A stretch of DNA of 12,874 bases from Fidelibacterota bacterium (GCA_030620575.1 JAUXEL010000036.1:1-12874); one strand, 5' to 3'. Shown: positions 1-6,198, counted from the first letter of the stretch. Numbers and translations: made by a program. Notes: generated by a model not told the origin, from the sequence alone.

Positions 1-102
1 AATAACATCAACAACAGAAAAATACCATTTTTCCGGCTCATCGTCCCAATAGGTACGAATTTGTTTTTGCTCAAATAGTTTTATTGATGTTTCTTTTTTC
101 AT
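1..102 (-). CDS. Bro-N / phage-antirepressor-like protein (N-terminus only, cut by window edge)
   Basis: The ATG lies at 102-100 and the frame is open for 34 codons to the left edge. The peptide begins MKKETSIKLFEQKQIRTYW and continues through a D/E-rich turn to KWYFSVVDVI. The pattern KLFE-x-K-x-IR-x-x-W followed by KWYFSVVDV is the typical opening of Bro-N domain proteins (BRO/antirepressor and DinD-like families), which are DNA-binding proteins common in phages, plasmids and chromosomal islands. Upstream on the minus strand is a weak GGGAA ribosome site. Only the first part of the Bro-N domain is visible, so the C-terminal domain that would tell an antirepressor from a DinD-like protein is not seen. 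The family call rests on a short stretch; the precise role is unknown. Confidence 0.7.
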   Translation of the reverse strand, partial: MKKETSIKLFEQKQIRTYWDDEPEKWYFSVVDVI

Positions 103-408
103 ATTCGTTCCCGCTTAGCTTAAAGATAAAAAAACATTTATATTCAGCTGATTATTTACTCTGGTGGCTTTTACAATGAATGTCGATAGATTTATCCGGG
201 GTGCTCATAATACTACCTTAACAGATTATTCAATAGTCTTTTATGCAATAATTCAGTTTACAATAATTTCACTTATATTAAAAGTATATTTCTTATTCAT
301 TATCAATATGTGCCCTGCATCACACAACAACATCTTTTTCTCAGAATAACAAACGGACACCTAATGGTGCCCGTGTTGTATTATTTCTTGCTAATTTTTA
401 TGCTGTGT
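103..408. other. AT-rich intergenic region between two minus-strand genes
   Basis: This 306-bp stretch separates the Bro-N-like gene from the end of the lipoprotein gene. It contains the hairpin terminator of the lipoprotein gene (354-373). It presumably also holds the promoter of the Bro-N-like gene, but I could not find a -35/-10 pair with good spacing. Short open frames on the plus strand here have no ribosome site and a composition like random AT-rich sequence. No RNA gene was recognised. Confidence 0.5.
354..373 (-). terminator. Hairpin terminator of the lipoprotein gene (copy 1 of a repeated hairpin)
   Basis: On the plus strand the arms are cggacacc (354-361) and ggtgcccg (366-373), with a 4-nt loop. 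One position is an A/C mismatch on the plus strand but a G-U pair in minus-strand RNA, so the helix is fully paired only when transcribed leftwards, matching the gene that ends at 409. A T-rich stretch (TTTGTTATT) follows on the minus strand. The arms and the flank gtgttgt recur at 1219-1244. Confidence 0.7.
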
Positions 409-1029
409 TTACCACTTACCGAATCCGGGACCGGCAGGACTGATATACGTAGCGCCAACACCGCTTTCAACTTCCTGAATGATAGCAAACGCGCCCCAAA
501 TAACAGGTCCAATTTCTTTGCCGTCGGGTGTATACCAGATTCCATCTATTTTAACCGCATCAGCAGGAGCCGCTGCGATTTTTATAAAATAGGTCCAATG
601 ACCATTTTCATCAACTCCGCTCATATGATTCGTTTCCCATGCACCGGATCCAATATAATTGGAAGGTCTTTCGCGGGTTTTTGAAAGCCAGGCATCATTC
701 CATTTCATCAATAGATCAATATCTCTGTAAGGCCATGCCCAATGGTTTTCAGCACCCGGGTTTTCTTCTAAGTAAGAAACATCATCTCCCCTATATGGAG
801 CAAATCCTGCGCTTTTAGCATATACGTTATAATAAGAGCCTTTGAATAAATGCGCATTATAATTATACCCATAGTCATTATAAGCTCCTCCGGCTTTGGC
901 CAGACTTGCCATCTCTACCTGTTCCGTCTGTACTTCTTCAGCTTCGTAGGACATCACGGAGGATTCGCAGCCCGTTACCAGAAATACGAACAGAACCACA
1001 GAAACCGTTAAAACAATAAGTTTTCTCAT
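409..1029 (-). CDS. Secreted lipoprotein of unknown function
   Basis: The start is placed at 1029 (ATG) because AGGGAG lies just upstream and the resulting 206-residue protein opens with a textbook lipoprotein signal: MRK, a hydrophobic stretch, then LVTGC with the lipidated cysteine at residue 21. A longer reading from 1092 would put a polar stretch before the signal and is disfavoured. The mature part is rich in Tyr, Trp and Gly. It contains NDYGYNYNAH, a MKWNDAWLS block, GSGAWETNHMSG, HWTYFIKIAAAP, GPVIWGAFAIIQEV and a C-terminal SPAGPGFGKW. These look like conserved blocks of a family of secreted bacterial and archaeal proteins that I recall only as uncharacterised. I see no catalytic motif, and with no obvious repeats a single compact domain is likely. 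It is probably anchored in the outer or cytoplasmic membrane facing the periplasm. It is monocistronic, with its own promoter (1123-1151) and terminator (354-373). Confidence 0.85.
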   Translation of the reverse strand: MRKLIVLTVSVVLFVFLVTGCESSVMSYEAEEVQTEQVEMASLAKAGGAYNDYGYNYNAHLFKGSYYNVYAKSAGFAPYRGDDVSYLEENPGAENHWAWPYRDIDLLMKWNDAWLSKTRERPSNYIGSGAWETNHMSGVDENGHWTYFIKIAAAPADAVKIDGIWYTPDGKEIGPVIWGAFAIIQEVESGVGATYISPAGPGFGKW

Positions 1030-1063
1030 CTTTCTTCTCCCTTTTTGATTTAAAAAGATATTT

Positions 1064-1188
1064 ACTAAATGCATATTTAATTTAAAAACCAAATTATTTT
1101 ACAATTTTTTATATTATGATATAGTATACAATTATTTTTATTACTTTTCAAGCGTATTTTTTTCCCTTTTGTATACACTAAATGCATA
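1064..1188. repeat. Pair of 12-bp direct repeats flanking the lipoprotein promoter
   Basis: ACTAAATGCATA occurs at 1064-1075 and again at 1177-1188, 113 bp apart. One copy is in the predicted 5' untranslated region and the other lies upstream of the -35 box of the lipoprotein promoter. Each contains the palindrome ATGCAT. GTATAC also occurs twice, at 1124-1129 (overlapping the -10 box) and 1171-1176. The placement on both sides of the promoter would suit a regulator binding two sites, but chance in AT-rich DNA is possible. Confidence 0.45.
1123..1151 (-). promoter_or_regulatory. Sigma-70-type promoter of the lipoprotein gene
   Basis: On the minus strand, TTGAAA (1151-1146) is followed after exactly 17 nt by TATACT (1128-1123). 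Both hexamers match five of six consensus positions and the spacing is optimal. Transcription would start near 1116, giving a leader of about 87 nt before the ATG at 1029. This indicates that the lipoprotein gene is expressed separately from the EF-G-like gene upstream. Confidence 0.75.
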
Positions 1189-1215
1189 ACATTACATTTT
1201 TTCAGTCATAACCAT

Positions 1216-1241
1216 ACACGGACACCAATCGGTGCCCGTGT
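1216..1241 (-). terminator. Hairpin terminator after the EF-G-like gene (copy 2 of a repeated hairpin)
   Basis: The arms at 1217-1226 and 1231-1240 form a 10-bp stem with a 4-nt loop, extended by an A-T pair at 1216/1241. The single plus-strand A/C mismatch becomes a G-U pair in minus-strand RNA, so it fits leftward transcription from the gene ending at 1274. No strong T-tract follows directly, so termination may be weak. The stem is nearly identical to the hairpin at 354-373, including the flank gtgttgt. Confidence 0.6.
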
Positions 1242-1273
1242 TGTGATCTATATTTTCACTTTTTATATGTGAA

Positions 1274-3352
1274 TTATGATTCTTCTTTTTCGCGTTTATG
1301 TTCTGCTACAACTTTGTCCTGAATTTCTTTCGGGACATATTCGTAGTGCGAAAATTTCTGACGGTAAAATCCGCGTCCCTGAGAAATGGAACGCAGGATA
1401 TTGGAATATTTATACAGGTTTGCCAGCGGAACGGATGCCTTAATGATCTGATGGTGTCCGTCACTGTCCATGCCCAGTACCTTACCGCGCCGTGAGGATA
1501 TATCTCCCATAACATCACCCATATATTCATCCGGTATCTTGATCTCAATTTCATAGATCGGTTCAAGAAGAATGGGGTCCGCTTTCGTGAAGGCATCGCG
1601 GAACGCGCCGCGTCCTGCGATCTGGAAAGCGATATCTTTCGAATCAACCGGATGCTGTTTTCCATCGTAAAATGCAATCTTAATGTCAATTACCTTACTA
1701 GCGGTAAGGGGACCTTCGGTGGAAACCGCTTTAACACCTTTTTCCACTGAGGGAACAAAGGAGCGGTCTACATTCATTCCAACCAACTCACTGACGAATT
1801 CAATACCTTCACCGCGCTCTTTAGGTGAAATACGCAGGAATACTTCACCGAACTGACCTGCGCCACCGCTTTGCTTTTTATGGCGGTAATGACCTTCTGC
1901 CGTCTTGCGGATCGTTTCCCGATAAGGAATTTTCGGTTCTGCCTGATTAATTTCAATATGGTAGCGCTGTTCGATCTTCTTTAAATTGACTTCAAGATGT
2001 GTTTCGCCCTGACCGGATACGATCGTTTGTTTGAGTTCCGGGTCAACCACATAATGGAAACTGGGATCTTCAGCACAGACCTGAGCTAATCCGACACCGA
2101 TCTTTTCATCATCACCCTTTGCAGATGCTGTAACCGCAACACGCATAATGGGATCAGGAAATTTAATTCCATCATATTCAATCGGAAATTTGGGATCACA
2201 GAGGGTATTACAAGTATGGGTGTCTTTTAATTTTACCACTGCCCCAATATCACCGGTCTGAATTTCTTTCATCTCAACCCGATGCTTCCCGTTCATTGTA
2301 AAAATCGCGCCAAATCGTTCATTTACACTTGTCTGCATGTTCTTTAGGTCATTACCCGGTTTCAAAGAACCGGACATCACTTTATAAAAGGATATTTCGC
2401 CGAGATGCTGTTCGTATATGCTTTTATAAATAAACATACTTGTGGGTTCGGCGGAATCGATTTTTCTGATAATTTCTTCTTCGGTTCCGGGTTTTTTTCC
2501 TTTGACTTCACTTTGTGTATCAGGGGCCGGTGCAAAATCCTTTACTAATTCCGTCAAGCGGCTAATACCGACATTTTCCTGTGATGAGATACATACCAAC
2601 GGGAAAAGGGTCCGTGATAAAATAGCGTTTTTCAATCCGTTGTTAATTTCTTCTTCTGATAATTCGCCGGATTCAAAATATTTTTCAAGCAAAACATCAT
2701 CGGATTCCGCGACTAATTCAACCAACTTTTCATAAAGTTCATCTACCCGTCCCTGATATTCAGCGGGAATAGCTTCTTCGGTGTATTTACCGTTTTCATC
2801 GAAAGTCAGTTTTTTCTTCTTCAGAATATCTATGATGCTGTTAAACGCAACACCTTCATTGACCGGGAATTGTGTGGGAAAAACACGGTCGCCGTAACGG
2901 TCCTGTAATGACTTTACAACACCATTAAAATCGGCATGTTCTTTATCTAACATAGAGATCGCGATAAAGGGAGGAATATTGTTTTCGGTCAGGGCGTCCC
3001 ATGCCAATTCGGTTCCAATTTCGATACCCGAAGTGGCGTCCACAACTAAAATCGCTGCATCTACTACATGGCAGACCGCTTTTAATTCTCCGGAAAAATC
3101 AATATAACCGGGTGTATCAAGAAAATTTAACTTTACGCCTTCGTGTTCAATATGAACCAGGGCTGCACGCAGTGATATTTGACGTTCAATTTCTTCGGGT
3201 GAATAATCTGATGTCGTGGTTCCTTCCTGAATTGAACCAAGTCGGTTAATAGTACCTGCATTCAGCAAAAAGGCATCTGCGAGGATTGTTTTTCCTGTTG
3301 CTGAATGACCAACCAAGGCGATATTTCGAATATCTTTGGTCAATATTGCCAT
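1274..3352 (-). CDS. Elongation factor G-like GTPase (EF-G paralog)
   Basis: This is a 692-residue translational GTPase with the five-domain EF-G layout. Visible motifs are the P-loop GHSATGKT (15-22), a switch I region ending ERQIS (56-60), DTPG (79-82), the domain IV stretch GGAGQFGEVFLRI (496-508), and domain V from LEPIYEIEIKIPDEYMGDV to the C-terminal SISQGRGFYRQKFSHYE. The SDYSPEE-type switch I and QFGEVFLRI domain IV place it with EF-G-like/FusA2 proteins rather than the housekeeping factor. The usual guanine-recognition NKxD is read as SMLD at 133-136, so both Asn and Lys are replaced. The role of such paralogs (translocation under special conditions, ribosome recycling or rescue) is not settled. 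The start is firm: GGAGG sits 7 nt before the ATG. It lies 26 nt after the AMP-binding gene and is probably co-transcribed with it. Confidence 0.93.
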   Translation of the reverse strand: MAILTKDIRNIALVGHSATGKTILADAFLLNAGTINRLGSIQEGTTTSDYSPEEIERQISLRAALVHIEHEGVKLNFLDTPGYIDFSGELKAVCHVVDAAILVVDATSGIEIGTELAWDALTENNIPPFIAISMLDKEHADFNGVVKSLQDRYGDRVFPTQFPVNEGVAFNSIIDILKKKKLTFDENGKYTEEAIPAEYQGRVDELYEKLVELVAESDDVLLEKYFESGELSEEEINNGLKNAILSRTLFPLVCISSQENVGISRLTELVKDFAPAPDTQSEVKGKKPGTEEEIIRKIDSAEPTSMFIYKSIYEQHLGEISFYKVMSGSLKPGNDLKNMQTSVNERFGAIFTMNGKHRVEMKEIQTGDIGAVVKLKDTHTCNTLCDPKFPIEYDGIKFPDPIMRVAVTASAKGDDEKIGVGLAQVCAEDPSFHYVVDPELKQTIVSGQGETHLEVNLKKIEQRYHIEINQAEPKIPYRETIRKTAEGHYRHKKQSGGAGQFGEVFLRISPKERGEGIEFVSELVGMNVDRSFVPSVEKGVKAVSTEGPLTASKVIDIKIAFYDGKQHPVDSKDIAFQIAGRGAFRDAFTKADPILLEPIYEIEIKIPDEYMGDVMGDISSRRGKVLGMDSDGHHQIIKASVPLANLYKYSNILRSISQGRGFYRQKFSHYEYVPKEIQDKVVAEHKREKEES

Positions 3353-3378
3353 TTTATTTCCTCCATAATAGGTTTCAT

Positions 3379-4857
3379 TTATTTCAAAGCTTGTCTGACG
3401 ACTTTACCCGTTGCCGACCGTGGAAAATGGGTCACATATACAAATTTTTTCGGTATTTGATACGGGGGTAATTCTTTTTTTATAAATTCAATTAATTCTT
3501 TATCATCAGGATGTTTGCCGTCTTCCGCAATAATATAGGCCTGGATCGTTTCTGAGTATTCATCCTGATATACTCCGGCAACAACCACTTCCTTTATTTT
3601 CGGATGTTTTGCAATAACCGTTTCGATCTGTTCCGGATATACTTCAAATCCTCTGACATGAATGACATAGGCTTTTCGGTCAACAAAATACAGATAACCA
3701 TCCATATCACATCGTCCAAGATCGCCTGTGTGATACCATCCGTCATGAATATTTTCTTGCAACAAATCTTGCAGATCTTCAGTTAAAATCGTAGAAATAA
3801 CACATATTTCCCCGATAGTATCTTCTTTGACCATTTCACTGCCGTTTTTTAAAACGATGGATATATTGCATAAGGTTGTACCGATAGATGTTGGTTTATC
3901 TCTGTTTGTATTCACGGTCAACAAGGGACCGGCCTCTACCATGCCATATATTTTAAATACCGGTATTTTATAAATACTGCTGAAAATTTTATGAATATCT
4001 TTCTTCATCCGCCCACCGCCGGTAATGGCAAGCTGAATGGAATCAGGAAGATAATTTTTATCGTTTTTCTGATTTAAGTATGAAAAATACTGGGGTTTTG
4101 CGATAAGGTGACTGGGATGAGCTGTTGTCATCGTTTTGCTGTATTCTATCTCATTCTCCACATCGCAGATAGCAATAGATGCCCCTGCATTCACCGCGGC
4201 ATTCATAACAGCGATATATCCGATAAAATGCGTCAGCGGATACTGGGTAAAAATAATATCGTTTGGCTTATAGGTTATCGCGGATAAATAATCATCCGTG
4301 TTTTTGAACAGCTGCCAGTTGGAATATTTTGCATATTTTGCGGGTCCCGTGGAGGCACCGCTGTAAAATATAACATTTGTATCATTTTCATCCGAATTAT
4401 AGGGTCCTCCGAATACGGATTTCTCTGTGTATTCCTGGAAATTAATGGTCTCATCGTTGGTGCATTCGCCGATACCGATAAATATTTTACAGGTATTTAA
4501 TATGCTTGTCGCAGAATAAACATCCTCTTCATAATCAGCATGGAAAATAATACCGTCGGCTGTACTATCGTCGATAATATAACGTAAAGCCAATGATTTA
4601 TAATGCACGTTTACCGGGACCATAATGGCTTCGAGCCGGGATAATGCCAGCCAGGTATAAATCATTTCCGGGATATTCGGCAACATGACCACTACCCGTG
4701 TGTCTTTTTTTATTCCCTGTTGATGAAAGTGATTTGCAAGCTGTAATGATGACTCGAATACTTCATGATATTTCAAAGTAGTATCGCCATGATAAATGAA
4801 AATATCATCCGGCGTTTTCTGTACTTGTTTAAAAAATGTCGTATAATTTGATACGAT
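3379..4857 (-). CDS. AMP-binding (acyl-CoA synthetase-like) enzyme with a non-canonical ATC start
   Basis: This is an adenylate-forming enzyme of about 492 residues (ANL superfamily). It would activate a carboxylic acid with ATP, probably for transfer to CoA; the substrate cannot be told. Numbered from the ATC, the motifs are the phosphate loop FYSGASTGPAKY (164-175), YGMVE (304-308), YHTGDLG (375-381), FVDRK (391-395), and the C-terminal RSATGK with the catalytic-type lysine at 485. The phosphate loop is unusual (Ala for the second Gly, and AKY for the normal PKG). The conserved N-terminal region (QKTPDDIFIYHGDTTLKYHE, matching the P-D-x-x-A...TY-x-E pattern) extends upstream of the first TTG at 4776. 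No ATG, GTG or TTG exists in that extension, but AAGGAG (4871-4866) lies 8 nt before ATC at 4857. The alternative start, TTG at 4776, has no ribosome site and would cut off part of the domain. It is first in an operon with the EF-G-like gene. Confidence 0.88.
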   Translation of the reverse strand: MVSNYTTFFKQVQKTPDDIFIYHGDTTLKYHEVFESSLQLANHFHQQGIKKDTRVVVMLPNIPEMIYTWLALSRLEAIMVPVNVHYKSLALRYIIDDSTADGIIFHADYEEDVYSATSILNTCKIFIGIGECTNDETINFQEYTEKSVFGGPYNSDENDTNVIFYSGASTGPAKYAKYSNWQLFKNTDDYLSAITYKPNDIIFTQYPLTHFIGYIAVMNAAVNAGASIAICDVENEIEYSKTMTTAHPSHLIAKPQYFSYLNQKNDKNYLPDSIQLAITGGGRMKKDIHKIFSSIYKIPVFKIYGMVEAGPLLTVNTNRDKPTSIGTTLCNISIVLKNGSEMVKEDTIGEICVISTILTEDLQDLLQENIHDGWYHTGDLGRCDMDGYLYFVDRKAYVIHVRGFEVYPEQIETVIAKHPKIKEVVVAGVYQDEYSETIQAYIIAEDGKHPDDKELIEFIKKELPPYQIPKKFVYVTHFPRSATGKVVRQALK

Positions 4858-4871
4858 AGTTACAGCTCCTT
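4855..4871 (-). promoter_or_regulatory. Shine-Dalgarno followed by an ATC codon at the synthetase start
   Basis: AAGGAG occupies 4871-4866 on the minus strand and the ATC at 4857-4855 follows after an optimal 8-nt spacer. An in-frame TAA at 4872-4870 closes the frame further upstream, so translation must begin after it. Between there and the TTG at 4776 there is no ATG, GTG, TTG or CTG in frame. ATC initiation, or a point change from ATG, is the simplest reading. Confidence 0.6.
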
Positions 4872-4896
4872 ATCTCGATTTGTTAACAAGCCGGAT

Positions 4897-4925
4897 AATG
4901 TAATGAGAATATCCTCCGTAGTCAA
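4897..4925 (-). promoter_or_regulatory. Predicted promoter of the synthetase/EF-G-like operon
   Basis: On the minus strand, TTGACT (4925-4920) and TACATT (4902-4897) are separated by 17 nt. The -35 box is near consensus; the -10 box matches four of six positions. Transcription would start close to 4890, about 20 nt before the Shine-Dalgarno at 4871. It is divergent from the transporter gene that starts at 4968. Confidence 0.5.
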
Positions 4926-4929
4926 GATT

Positions 4930-4957
4930 TTGATATTAAAGTTCGCGTTTTTATTGT
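4930..4957 (+). promoter_or_regulatory. Weak candidate promoter of the transporter gene
   Basis: TTGATA (4930-4935) and TATTGT (4952-4957) are 16 nt apart. The -10 box is poor. If used, the transcript would begin within a few nucleotides of the ATG at 4968, giving an almost leaderless mRNA, which would fit the lack of a ribosome binding site there. Confidence 0.25.
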
Positions 4958-4967
4958 ACATTTTTTC

Positions 4968-5819
4968 ATGGATTCCAATTACTCTAAATCTATTCTGCTC
5001 ATGACCATTTCTTCCCTGTCTTTTGCCCTGATGTCCCTGATGGTACGGCTTGCCGGCGATCTTCCTTTATTTGAAGTAATCTTGTTTCGAAATTTTATCA
5101 GCATGTTCATTTCCATTATTGTTATCATAAAATACCGGCAGTCATTATGGGGAAAACCGGAAAACAGAAAATATCTGTTTTTGCGTGCTTTGGGTGGTCT
5201 GGTGGGTGTAATATTGTACTTTTACAGCATTAATCATCTCAGTTTAAGCGATTCAACCATGTTGAATAAATTATCTCCCTTTTTTGTTATTTTATTTGCT
5301 CCCCTATTTCTTAAGGAACGTCTGAATAAATATCAGATCGGCGGAATTATTGTTGCCTTTCTTGCTTCTCTGTTAATTATTAAACCCCGTTTTGATATCA
5401 TTGTTCTTCCGGCATTAATGGGACTGGGATCCGCTGTCTTTGCGGGCTTTGCCTATACGATCATCCGTTTACTGACTCTCAAGGGTGAATCTTCAGGAAC
5501 CATCTCCTTTTATTTTTCTCTGATCTCGTTTATTATTGTACTTCCTGTTGGACTGATGCAGTTTGTCATGCCGACAACGCTGCAATGGATCTATCTTTTG
5601 GGAGTTGGGATGTTCGCGGGAATTGGACAAGTATTGTTGACACATGCATATCAATTTGCACGCGCATCGGATATCGCACCCTATAAATACCTGCATGTGC
5701 TTTTTGCGGCGCTTATCGGTATCATTTTTCTCGGTGAACAGATTGATATATTCAGTTTGCTGGGAAGCATGGTCATTATTATTGTTTTTATCTATCTTTA
5801 TAAAAAACGCTGCGTTTAA
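4968..5819 (+). CDS. EamA/DMT-family membrane transporter
   Basis: This 283-residue, very hydrophobic protein belongs to the drug/metabolite transporter superfamily and has two EamA halves and about ten membrane helices. The first half ends with FAPLFLKERLNKYQIGGI and a helix closing on IIKP. The second half ends with PYKYLHVLFAALIGIIFLGE and a last helix followed by YKKR. These helix-end motifs (FLKE and FLGE before helices 5 and 10) are hallmarks of the family, and the length is typical. It acts in the cytoplasmic membrane, probably as an exporter or exchanger of a small metabolite; the substrate is not predictable. The ATG at 4968 has no Shine-Dalgarno, only a T-rich leader, but it precedes the first helix at the usual distance. 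It is the only plus-strand gene here and stands alone between the divergent synthetase operon and the convergent six-gene block. Confidence 0.92.
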   Translation: MDSNYSKSILLMTISSLSFALMSLMVRLAGDLPLFEVILFRNFISMFISIIVIIKYRQSLWGKPENRKYLFLRALGGLVGVILYFYSINHLSLSDSTMLNKLSPFFVILFAPLFLKERLNKYQIGGIIVAFLASLLIIKPRFDIIVLPALMGLGSAVFAGFAYTIIRLLTLKGESSGTISFYFSLISFIIVLPVGLMQFVMPTTLQWIYLLGVGMFAGIGQVLLTHAYQFARASDIAPYKYLHVLFAALIGIIFLGEQIDIFSLLGSMVIIIVFIYLYKKRCV

Positions 5820-5834
5820 AGAGAGTCGAAGGTT

Positions 5835-5856
5835 GAAAAGTCGAAAAGTCGAAAAG
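5835..5856. repeat. Tandem repeat, unit GAAAAGTC, about 2.75 copies
   Basis: The 8-bp unit gaaaagtc occurs twice in full plus gaaaag, directly after the transporter gene. The same GAAAAG core recurs at 6028-6035 and 6194-6199, suggesting a shared source for the tandem stretches in this intergenic region. Confidence 0.8.
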
Positions 5857-5936
5857 ACCTTCCGGCTTGAGTCCGAACGTAGGGAGGACATGCCGGATGG
5901 TCGAGAAATCGAGGGGTTGATCCGTCTTCGCTCCTC

Positions 5937-5952
5937 TCCGCCAGCTGGCGGA
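5937..5952. repeat. 16-bp perfect palindrome
   Basis: TCCGCCAGCTGGCGGA reads the same on both strands and directly follows the first copy of the 21-bp repeat. The outer gatccg (5919-5924) and cggatc (5949-5954) are also complementary. It is GC-rich in an AT-rich setting. With no loop and no T-tract it is not a typical terminator. Confidence 0.8.
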
Positions 5953-6012
5953 TCGGGCTACGCCGTGATAAGAAGTTGGTTCACCTTCGTCAAGACTACG
6001 GCGGACAAGAGA

Positions 6013-6033
6013 TTGAAGGTTGAAGGTTGAAAA
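6013..6033. repeat. Tandem heptamer TTGAAGG, three copies (third imperfect)
   Basis: Copies lie at 6013-6019 and 6020-6026, with a degenerate third (ttgaaaa) at 6027-6033. Similar sequence occurs at 5825-5840 beside the transporter gene. Confidence 0.75.
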
Positions 6034-6075
6034 GAGAAGAGTTGATCCGTCTTCGCTCCTCATCCTATTATGGAG

Positions 6076-6096
6076 ATTCCAAATCAAGTTTGGAAT
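6076..6096. repeat. Small inverted repeat, 8-bp stem
   Basis: attccaaa (6076-6083) and tttggaat (6089-6096) pair perfectly around a 5-nt loop (tcaag). The stem is AT-rich and no T-tract follows on either strand, so it is more likely an intergenic palindromic repeat than an intrinsic terminator. Confidence 0.7.
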
Positions 6097-6198
6097 GACG
6101 GTGATATATTGCATTCACCCACCCTTGAGTCACCCTGCCCCGATGCTTCGGATAGACGGAAGGTTAAGATCAAGGTTGAGATTGAGAGGGGTTGAAAA

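Larger units (their letters stand above)
5916..6061. repeat. 21-bp direct repeat (5916-5936 and 6041-6061)
   Basis: The two copies are identical over 21 bp, beginning gttgatccgt and ending cgctcctc, and start 125 bp apart. Between them lie the 16-bp palindrome (5937-5952) and a 6-bp inverted repeat (cgccgt at 5961-5966 with acggcg at 5998-6003). The segment could be a small repeated module. Confidence 0.8.

Noticed and set aside
164..684. Plus-strand open frames opposite the lipoprotein gene and its downstream region
   Set aside because: They are antisense shadows; the minus-strand frame has a signal peptide, lipobox, promoter and terminator, while these have no recognisable domain or ribosome site.
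1030..1092. Longer lipoprotein reading frame starting at 1092
   Set aside because: It would place 21 polar and hydrophobic residues before a complete signal peptide; the AGGGAG site and lipobox position support the start at 1029.
5955..6004. tRNA-like or structured RNA because of cgccgt/acggcg pairing and an internal ggttcacc
   Set aside because: No cloverleaf with acceptor, D, anticodon and T arms can be drawn; only a 6-bp stem is supported.
6076..6096. Intrinsic terminator for the six-gene block
   Set aside because: The stem is AT-rich, lies over 200 bp past the last stop codon and has no T-tract on the minus strand.
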